Assembly (NCBI RefSeq): GCF_001645765.1
Contig: NZ_LWUJ01000011.1
Coordinates: 124,001-188,000 of the forward strand
DNA: 64,000 nucleotides
Direction of reading: 5' to 3'
Source of the DNA: Candidatus Mycoplasma haematobovis
Lineage (GTDB): Bacteria > Bacillota_I > Bacilli_A > Mycoplasmatales > Mycoplasmoidaceae
The first letter of the stretch is position 1. Each line of letters begins with the position of its first letter. Of the stretch, positions 57,308-64,000 are shown one piece after another. A model generated the notes under the pieces. That model had not been told where the DNA came from. It saw nothing but the letters and a program-made list of their open reading frames with translations, and did not search any database. A program made the position numbers and the translations under genes.

Positions 57308-58817
57308 ATGCCTGTAAATTTAAAAGTTTTAGGAGCTGGCATTTTAACTGTATCAACAGCCTTTATTGCTTTGAAGCAATCAGGCAGCGAGAGTGTTTTA
57401 GTTGAATCTACAAAATCCGCTCCAACAAAGGATGTTTCTAATGTAGATACAATTGGTCCTCATCCAGAAATACAAAATTCGTATGATTCAAATCCTTTAT
57501 CTTTACAATTGGGTAGTACCTGAGAACCTTCTCCTGTGAATTATACGGGTGAAATAACCGAATCTTATGATTGAGGAGTTGGATATACAAAAGAAGATAA
57601 AGAGAGAAATAGAGAAGTTGCAAATAAAGTTCTTGGCACTTTGGAGGACTATACTTTCAAATTGTTTTTGCCTTGTACTGTAGGAACAGGTTGAATATTA
57701 GACTATGAAATTCCTAAAGATCCTAATCAGTATCCTACAAAATGATACATTGCAACAGCTTCACACGTAATTCAAAGACTTAGTTTTTCTGAAAATCCTT
57801 ACGGACAATTATTGCCAAAGAGGCACGAATGGGCAAAAACCGCGAGACAAAAGAAACAAACCTACATTGATAGTATTAGTGATCCTAATTATGAAGTAAG
57901 AAGAAATTGCCAAGCTTCTCACGATTTAGGTTATTTTGATATGAATATTTCTCAAGAAAAAACATGAGAGGCAGGAAGACGAGCAGATATTGGGGGGGGT
58001 GGCTAATAAACAAATGAAAGAACCCAAGCTATTCTATTCAGCATTTAAATTCATAAAAGAAGATTACGAAAAAGCGGGAGGTCGTAATCATTTTGCTGAC
58101 TTTTCAGTATTAGAGATTGAATTTAATGATGAACAATCTGCAAGAGTAGCCACAAATAATTTTGCAGATAAATACAATGTTGAAAATAAGACTGAACCAA
58201 TTAAATTTGGTAGATCAATAGAAGAAAGATATCCAACAAAAGAGCAGTTATGAAAAGCAAGAGATAACTATCATATTCTTGCTTATCCTGTTGTGCCTGG
58301 GAAAGATCCATGAAAACACACAAATAACTTTGATGAAAAAACAACATTTGCTTCACATTTAGCTGGAAATGGTTGGGATTACGAAAAAGCAAATAAACCA
58401 GATAAGTGAAGAGGTTTTCTTTCCGCTAAGAAAAATTCTGTATTGGGAACGGTATACGCACCAAAATTTAAATGACATGGAGAACATTTCCATGAATTTG
58501 GCCATTTTTATGGTTTTGATCATAATGGTTTAGATGGTGGAGCTTCTGGAGGTTTGTTTGTAGATAGTGATGGGTACGCAGTCGGAATGCTTGTACAAAT
58601 TAGTGGAAGTATGTCTTTAGCTCAACCTCTTAGAAGTTCTGGTGTAAAAGGACACGATTTTGAGACTCCTGCTTACGATTTAATATTAGGGGCCGAAGGT
58701 CAAATCGGTTCTTACAAAGAGCAAGTAGAGGAATATATTGTTAGAAGAAACAATGGGGATACTTGATTAAGAAGAAGCGGAAGATTGAAAACGCCTACGA
58801 AAAAATTAACTTCTTAG
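57308..58817 (+). CDS. DUF31-family serine protease, out of frame at a G8 tract (copy 5, possibly phase-variable)
   Basis: ATG 57308 gives MPVNLKVLGAGILTVSTAFIALK, a hydrophobic anchor like that of copy 3; TTG 57299 is an alternative. The domain has LPCTVGTGWILDYEIP and His about residue 153 in YIATASHVIQR. At eight G (57992-57999) the frame shifts to GGGW-stop (TAA). With seven G it would read on as GGVANKQMKEPKLFYSAF and stay open to TAG 58817, through HFADFSVLEIEF (Asp) and DGGASGGLFVDSDGYAVG (Ser). No other defect is seen over about 500 codons. Copy 3 has GGTGGC-type codons at this place. It is either a one-base pseudogene or switched off in this sequence. Confidence 0.8.
57992..57999 (+). 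repeat. Poly-G tract (8 G) inside DUF31 copy 5
   Basis: The longest G run in the window. The upstream reading frame and the downstream family frame differ by exactly one base across it, so a change to seven G would restore the protein. This is the typical arrangement of a slipped-strand switch. Confidence 0.9.
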
Positions 58818-58945
58818 ATTAATTATTATTAAGGAATATAGTTATTTATTTACTAATAAGATTAGCAAAAGATAATATGAATAAAAAGAAATAAAATTAG
58901 CAGAATGTTAATAACTAAGTATATAGTACCATTTCCCCTTAATTA

Positions 58946-60739
58946 ATGATTGATAATAATTTAAATATAGGAGGTCTTTCTGTAGAGGATCAAGAGTCTT
59001 TAAATAAGAAATTAGGTAATGTAGTTTCTCAAACTATTCCTACCAAGTTCTATGCATTAGGGGGAGTAGAAGAAATTGGTAAGAATACTTATTGTATTGA
59101 GCATGATGATGAAATATTAGTTATTGATGCTGGTATTAAATTTGTAAATAAGAGACATTTTCCAGGACTTAGTGGAGTTATTCCTTCTCTTTCTTACTTA
59201 AAGGCTAATCAACACAAAATTAAAGCTTTAATAGTAACTCATGGTCATGAAGACCATATTGGTGGAATAGTGCATGTACTTAAACAAGTTAATTTTCCTA
59301 TTATTTACAGCCCAATAATGGCTTCTGAATTAATCAAAAGAAAAGTAAGTGATAATAAGTTGCCTAATCAAAACATAGTTCTTTATTCATCTAATTCTGT
59401 TTTCTTTACTAAACATTTTGTTATTGATTTCTATAAAGTAAATCATTCTATTCCTGATTCTTTTGGAGTAGCTTTATTAAGTCCTAATGGGGTAATAGTT
59501 TCTTCTGGGGACTTTAGATTTGATTTTGCTAGTAAGAATGATAAGTTTGATTTACAAAAGTTAAGTCAAATAGCCAGCAGGAGAAAAGTAGATTTATTAC
59601 TATGTGAATCTACTAATGCTGAGCAATCTGGATTCAATGAAAGCGAAAAAGTAGTTATTAATGAGATTCACAATATTATGTCCTCTGTAGAGGGCAGAAT
59701 AATTATTACTTTCTTTGCTTCGAATATAGGAAGAATTGAAGAGATATTTAAGATTGCCGTTAATTTAAATAAAAAAATTATTATTCTAGGACATTCAATA
59801 GATGCAAACGTTACTGCATCTAAGAATGTAGGTTATTTAAGAGCTAATGATGAGATCTTAATTTCTCCTAAAGATATTAATTCTTATCCTGATAATGAAA
59901 TATTAATTATTTGTACTGGTTCTCAGGGAGAAGATAATTCAGCTTTAAATAATATTTCCAAGAATAAACATCCATATATCAAACTTAAACCAACTGATAG
60001 TATTATCTTTTCTTCAAATGTAATACCCGGCAATACAGCAGCAGTAGAGGGAGTAATAAATAGATTACATAAGTCTGGATGTAATATTTATTTAAATTCT
60101 TCAAATTTAAAAATTCACTCTTCGGGACATGCTTCAAAATTAGAACAGCAGTTATTTGTTTCATTAGTAAATCCTAAGTACATAGTGCCTATACATGGAG
60201 AAACAAGAATGATGAAAGCTTTAGCTAGGAATTGTGTAGAGATAGGATTTAATGAGAAGAACATTTTCCTTGTTAAGAATGGGGATGTGGTTCAGTTACT
60301 TAATGGGGAAGTTTCGGTACCAGGAGAAAAAGTAGATGCTTCTTTATTGTATATAGATGGAGATGAGACTACTTCAGAAGGAGAAAGTATTTCTAAGAAG
60401 AGAGCAGAATTAGGTGCTAAAGGAATAGTTCTTATACATATCTTTATTGATTCTAAGAAGCAAGAGTTACATACTATTTCACCTATTGCAAATGCTGGTT
60501 GTTTCTATTTAACTGAATCAATAGAGTTTGTTAAGAAGTTACAAAATGATATTCAGAATGAAATTAAGACTGTTTTGAGAATGAGAAAGTCTAATTCTGA
60601 ATTATTAGCTTCTCTTAAAGCGCTTATTTCTAAAGAGCTTTATGTTGAGAAGAAACAAAGACCTAATGTTGAAGTATTAATTACTGATATTACTAAAGAA
60701 GACTTATTTAAGGATGGTGTAATGCCTAAACAGGATTAA
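58946..60739 (+). CDS. rnj: Ribonuclease J
   Basis: Metallo-beta-lactamase ribonuclease (5' exonuclease and endonuclease) for mRNA turnover and rRNA maturation. The 597-residue protein has GGVEEIGKNTYCIE, the zinc motif THGHEDHIGGI, VSSGDFRFD, beta-CASP elements and the late HGE context VPIHGETRMMKALA. The 128 bases between the DUF31 array and this ATG are AT-rich with no clear gene. No SD is seen. The end overlaps cmk by 14 bases. Confidence 0.94.
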   Translation: MIDNNLNIGGLSVEDQESLNKKLGNVVSQTIPTKFYALGGVEEIGKNTYCIEHDDEILVIDAGIKFVNKRHFPGLSGVIPSLSYLKANQHKIKALIVTHGHEDHIGGIVHVLKQVNFPIIYSPIMASELIKRKVSDNKLPNQNIVLYSSNSVFFTKHFVIDFYKVNHSIPDSFGVALLSPNGVIVSSGDFRFDFASKNDKFDLQKLSQIASRRKVDLLLCESTNAEQSGFNESEKVVINEIHNIMSSVEGRIIITFFASNIGRIEEIFKIAVNLNKKIIILGHSIDANVTASKNVGYLRANDEILISPKDINSYPDNEILIICTGSQGEDNSALNNISKNKHPYIKLKPTDSIIFSSNVIPGNTAAVEGVINRLHKSGCNIYLNSSNLKIHSSGHASKLEQQLFVSLVNPKYIVPIHGETRMMKALARNCVEIGFNEKNIFLVKNGDVVQLLNGEVSVPGEKVDASLLYIDGDETTSEGESISKKRAELGAKGIVLIHIFIDSKKQELHTISPIANAGCFYLTESIEFVKKLQNDIQNEIKTVLRMRKSNSELLASLKALISKELYVEKKQRPNVEVLITDITKEDLFKDGVMPKQD

Positions 60740-61391
60740 TTTTATTAAGTAATAATTCTTTAATTAAAGCTATTATTTCTTCAATAGTCTTGTTATCTGT
60801 ATTAATTTCAATGGCATCTTCTGCTTTCTTTAAAGGATCTAACTCTCTACTACTATCTTGCTTATCTCTTTCTGTTATTTCTTTAGCTATATCTTCAATA
60901 CTCTTATTCTCTAATAAATTCTTATTTTGTAATTCTTTATATCTCCTATCGACTCTTACTTCTTTACTAGCAGTAAGAAATATTTTAAGAATAGCATTAG
61001 GAAATACTTGAGTACCTATATCTCTTCCTTCCATTATTACATTTTCAGATAAAGCTATAGATCTTTCAATCTCTAAAACATAAGCTCTTATTTCTCTTAA
61101 TTTTGCTATTTCTGAAGCTTTCTTAGCTACTTCTCCTTTGCTAAATTCTGATAACTCTATTTCTTTTTCATCCAAGAATCACTTATTTCTCTCAAATCTA
61201 AATAATTTAAATTTAGTTAGCTCTAATAAAGCATCCTCTACTGTTTTTGATTTGCGAAGAATATATCAAGCTAATCCCCTAAATATTAAACCTGTATTTA
61301 TGTGTAAATAGGATAACTCTTTGGAAAGTTCTCTAGCAACAGAACTTTTTCCTACTCCAGATGGACCATCAATTGCAATTTGAAAAAACAA
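60726..61391 (-). CDS. cmk: Cytidylate kinase
   Basis: Phosphorylates CMP and dCMP. The 221-residue protein begins with the P-loop [19 protein letters not shown], then [37 protein letters not shown] and the lid [23 protein letters not shown] 61391 is chosen since it puts the P-loop a few residues from the N-terminus. Convergent overlap with rnj. Confidence 0.93.
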
Positions 61392-61656
61392 TATTCTTTA
61401 AATTATTCCTATTTATTTTATAGAGGACTTACCCCCTTAGGATTTTTAAAGGCTAAAACTTATTTAACTTTTACACTATCTAATTGATTCTCGAAAATCA
61501 TATTTTGAGTTCAAATCAAAAAATTTTCGAAAAAAATTTATTGTTAGATATCCAGCTTCTAGAGCCAACATTGTGAAATTATTTTTCAAAAAATGAAAAA
61601 ATTTTTAAAAAAAAATTATTTGTTGTTAAATTTTTTGTTTAGAATCTATTAGCGTT
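61392..61656 (+). other. AT-rich intergenic region upstream of hup
   Basis: At 265 bases this is the longest clean gap between intact genes. No convincing ORF or tRNA is seen. It is very AT-rich, especially 61500-61635, with A and T runs and small inverted repeats such as TTTTCGAAAA near 61530. The runs would favour bent or easily melted DNA. It must hold divergent promoters for cmk and hup; a small RNA cannot be excluded. Confidence 0.6.
61640..61645 (+). promoter_or_regulatory. Putative -10 element for hup
   Basis: TAGAAT lies 11 bases before the hup ATG. Transcription from here would start only about five bases before the start codon, giving a nearly leaderless mRNA. No good -35 hexamer is present at 16-18 bases. 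Confidence 0.4.
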
Positions 61657-61959
61657 ATGAACAAAAAAGAATTAATTTCAGAAATTGCAAAAAGATCAGG
61701 AGTTTCTCAAAAAGATGCTCAATCTGTTCTTAATGCTTTTCAAAGACTTACTTTGGAGAATTTAAAAAATGATAAAGAAGTTGTTTTTTTAGATCTTGGT
61801 AAATTTAAAGTTGTTGAGAGAGCTGCAAGAAAAGGCGTTAATCCTGCTACAAAGCAACCTATTGACATTCCTGCTAAAAAGAAACCAAGTTTAGTAGCTT
61901 CTAGAAAATTTAAAGCTTTTGTTGAAGGTTCAGAAGATATTGATAATTTTAGCTACTAG
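61657..61959 (+). CDS. hup: HU family DNA-binding protein
   Basis: Small nucleoid protein that bends DNA. 100 residues: MNKKELISEIAKRSGVSQKDA, FLDLGKFKVVERAARKGVNPATKQPIDIPAKK with the DNA-binding arm, and PSLVASRKFKAFVE. The gatC TTG follows at the next base. Confidence 0.95.
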   Translation: MNKKELISEIAKRSGVSQKDAQSVLNAFQRLTLENLKNDKEVVFLDLGKFKVVERAARKGVNPATKQPIDIPAKKKPSLVASRKFKAFVEGSEDIDNFSY

Positions 61960-62238
61960 TTGAAGTTTTTACTAGTAGATTTAGCAAAGAAGATATATTT
62001 ATCTCCTACTAAACATACAATTGATGATTGTATTTCTTATTTAGATCAGGTAGATTCAGATTTAAATAAACTTAAATCTATTGATACAGAAGGAGTATCT
62101 CCCTTTGTTTTAAAAAGAGAATTTAGTCTAACTCCTGATAAGATAGAGTTTTCTTATAAGAATAAAGAAGACTCAGCACTAAACTCTTTAACTGATTCAT
62201 ATGAGTTCACTAATATCAAGGACAAAACAGATATTTAA
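61960..62238 (+). CDS. gatC: Asp/Glu-tRNA amidotransferase subunit C (putative)
   Basis: Structural subunit stabilising GatA in the complex that converts Glu-tRNA-Gln (and Asp-tRNA-Asn) to the amide form. The 92-residue product is weakly conserved (LAKKIYLSP near the start, then SYLDQVDSDLNKLKSIDTEGVSPF) but matches GatC in size, helix pattern and place before gatA. TTG 61960 is directly after hup; the end overlaps gatA by 38 bases. Confidence 0.75.
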   Translation: MKFLLVDLAKKIYLSPTKHTIDDCISYLDQVDSDLNKLKSIDTEGVSPFVLKREFSLTPDKIEFSYKNKEDSALNSLTDSYEFTNIKDKTDI

Positions 62239-63571
62239 ATCTTTAGCCGAAGAAGAGAGCAACTCTTACCTTTCTTCTACTTTAAATAAAGATATTTCAC
62301 TTAAGAAAATTAATAATCCTTTAGCTAATACTATTTATTCTTTAAAGGATTTAATTTCAAATACAGATGGTTATGTAACTGGAGGTTCTAAATTTCTTTC
62401 TAAATACAAACCACCTTTTGATGCTACAGTTTATGAAATACTTAAGAAAGCTGGAGCAATAAATATAGCTAATGCTAATTTAGATGAATTTGGATTAGGC
62501 GGAACAGGTTTACATGCTTATGGAGGAGAAGTAAGAAATCCTTTGGATACTACAAGAATGATTGGAGGATCTTCAGCAGGAAGTGCTTATTTAGTAAAGA
62601 AAGGTTATGTTGATTATTCAATAGCTTCTGATACTGGAGACTCAGCAAGAATACCTGCTTCTTATACTGGTATATATGGCTTTAAACCTAGTTATGGCAT
62701 GATCTCTAGATATGGTTTTTTTCCTTTTTGTTCACAATTTGATACTCCTGCTATTATTGCTTCATCATTAGAGACTATTGCTACAGTATTTTCAGAAATT
62801 TCAGTTCCTGATGAGCGAGATTTAACAACTTTAAGTACTATTAAATACAATTACATCAAAGCACTTGAAACTCCTTTAAAAAAACCCATAAAAATAGCTA
62901 TTTTTAAAAATCTATTCAATTCTCCTTTTAGGGTAGAAGAAAGATTCAAAGAATTAATCGAAAAATTAAAGGAAAAAGAAGAAGTACAAATAGAGCTTTA
63001 TGAATTTAATAAAGAATTATTAGATTTATGTACTTTAATTTATTCAATTGTTTCTAGATCAGAAAGTATTTCCAATTATTCTAATTTAACTGGTTTATTT
63101 TTTCCATTTGAAACAGATCCTAAATTTAATGTTATTAATAAACAGAATGGACGTGATTATTCTGAAATATTATTTAATAATAGGAGTGTATTAGGGAAAG
63201 AGTTTGTATATAGACAAATAACTGGTATGTATTTCTTAAATGGAAGTAATTATGAAAATGTATATTTAAAGAGTAAGAAATTAATTACTTTAATTAATAA
63301 AGAAATAGAGGAACTCTTTACTAAATTTGATTTAGTAATAAGTCCTACTTCTGAAGATATTGCTCCTAAAGCAGACGAATATAAAAGAGAGTACAAGCCA
63401 AACACTGCACAAAATATTCTATTACTAGCAAATTTCTGTTCATTACCTGCAATCTCTATACCCTGAACTACTTTAGATAATATGCCAGTAGGCTTACATT
63501 TAATGAGTGCTTTTAGGAGTGATGCTTTCTTGCTTAATGTAACTAAATATATTAAAGAATGAGTTACATAA
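62201..63571 (+). CDS. gatA: Asp/Glu-tRNA amidotransferase subunit A
   Basis: Amidase that frees ammonia from glutamine. The 456-residue protein shows the amidase triad: Lys in YSLKDLI, cis-Ser in SDTGDSARIPAS and the nucleophile region IGGSSAGSAY, followed by GFKPSYGMISRYG and FDTPAIIASS. The N-terminus is shorter than usual. ATG 62201 lies inside gatC; TGA at 63464 and 63560 are Trp. The end overlaps gatB by 13 bases. Confidence 0.93.
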
Positions 63572-64000
63572 CTTCAATTGGGTTAGAGATACATATTGCT
63601 CTCAAAACTAATCAAAAAGTTTTTGCGCCAGAAAGTGAGCAACAATCTTCTTGAATTTCTTTAGGATTTCCAGGTACTTTACCAACTCTTAATTTAGAGG
63701 CAGTTAAGAAAGCTATTACTCTTGCTTATTCTTTAGGAGCAGAAGTTAATTATGAAAATATAGTTTTTGATAGAAAAAATTACTTCTATTGTGACTTACC
63801 CAGAGGTTACCAAATAACCCAATACTTTAATCCTATTGGAAAAGGAGGCTTTATTGACTTAGGACATAAAAAAATATTTATTAAACAAATACATTTAGAG
63901 GAGGATTCAGCACAACAAAATAAACAAGGACATACAGTAAGACTTACTTTCAATAGATTAGGTAGAGCTTTAGCAGAAGTAGTTACTAAACCAGACTTTA
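63559..64000 (+). CDS. gatB: Asp/Glu-tRNA amidotransferase subunit B (3' end outside window)
   Basis: Kinase/transferase subunit that activates the tRNA-bound Glu or Asp. 147 residues are visible: IGLEIHIALKTNQKVF, LGFPGTLPTLNLEAV, YCDLPRGYQITQY, KQIHLEEDSAQQ and NRLGRALAEVVTKPDF. The cysteine expected before LGFPG (zinc site) is not visible; SWISLGFPG stands there. The gene is cut by the window edge. Confidence 0.92.

Overview
The window is 64 kb of a very compact, AT-rich mollicute chromosome. TGA must be read as tryptophan: almost every long gene (proS, gyrB, fusA, guaA, rpoD and others) contains in-frame TGA at conserved Trp positions, and family-length proteins appear only under genetic code 4. 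The gene set points to a hemotropic (blood-dwelling) mycoplasma: glucose PTS with HprK, NADP-dependent GapN, superoxide dismutase, thioredoxin reductase, GMP synthase, KtrAB, nucleoside and nicotinate salvage, and a local array of paralogous surface-type genes. That group assignment is inference and the species is not determined. GTG and TTG starts are common, Shine-Dalgarno sites are rare, genes in one direction usually touch (TAATG, TAGTG) or overlap by 7-14 bases, and convergent genes overlap tail to tail without visible terminators.

Layout. 1-10.7 kb (+): end of the PTS IIA-Glc gene, proS, pgi, cls, prs, tyrS, ffh, tRNA-Arg, then rpsF-ssb-rpsR-dnaB with no rplI. 10.7-11.1 kb (-): five tRNA genes (transcribed Asn, Glu, Val, Thr, Leu). 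11.1-13.5 kb (+): a YitT-type membrane protein and a PstS-like phosphate-binding protein. 13.5-20.8 kb (-): tmk, pepF, thrS, a degenerate HAD protein, rpsO, cysS, rlmB. 20.9-32.8 kb: alternating strands with recA, sodA, metG-ftsY, hprK, gapN-gyrB-gyrA and a CPBP-type membrane protease. 32.8-43.9 kb (+): rnc, an MFS transporter, pncB-nadD, rpsL-rpsG-fusA, dnaJ-grpE, fba, and a large exported protein that looks like a catalytically dead DUF31 protease. 43.9-50 kb: ktrA and ktrB (divergent), guaA-trxB-tRNA-Ile(UAU) on minus, deoA. 50.0-51.6 kb: rpoD with an (AAACCT)n tract and an odd region 4.

51.6-58.8 kb is the accessory hot spot: five copies of a DUF31 (Mycoplasma Ig-protease-like) serine protease gene in tandem. 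Two are decayed, one is intact, one is broken at a poly-G tract plus a nonsense codon, and one is broken only by a single-base excess in a run of eight G. The last three share a conserved upstream leader. A decayed coiled-coil gene lies on the other strand within the array. 58.9-64 kb: rnj (+), cmk (-), an AT-rich intergenic stretch, hup, gatC, gatA and the start of gatB.

How the parts fit: glycolysis (IIA-Glc, Pgi, Fba, GapN) with HprK control supplies energy and NADPH; prs, guaA, deoA, tmk, cmk, pncB and nadD are salvage steps suited to a host-dependent cell; KtrAB handles potassium; SodA and TrxB fit an oxygen-rich niche. The DUF31 array is the most likely host-interaction locus and the best candidate for a poorly described, switchable system.
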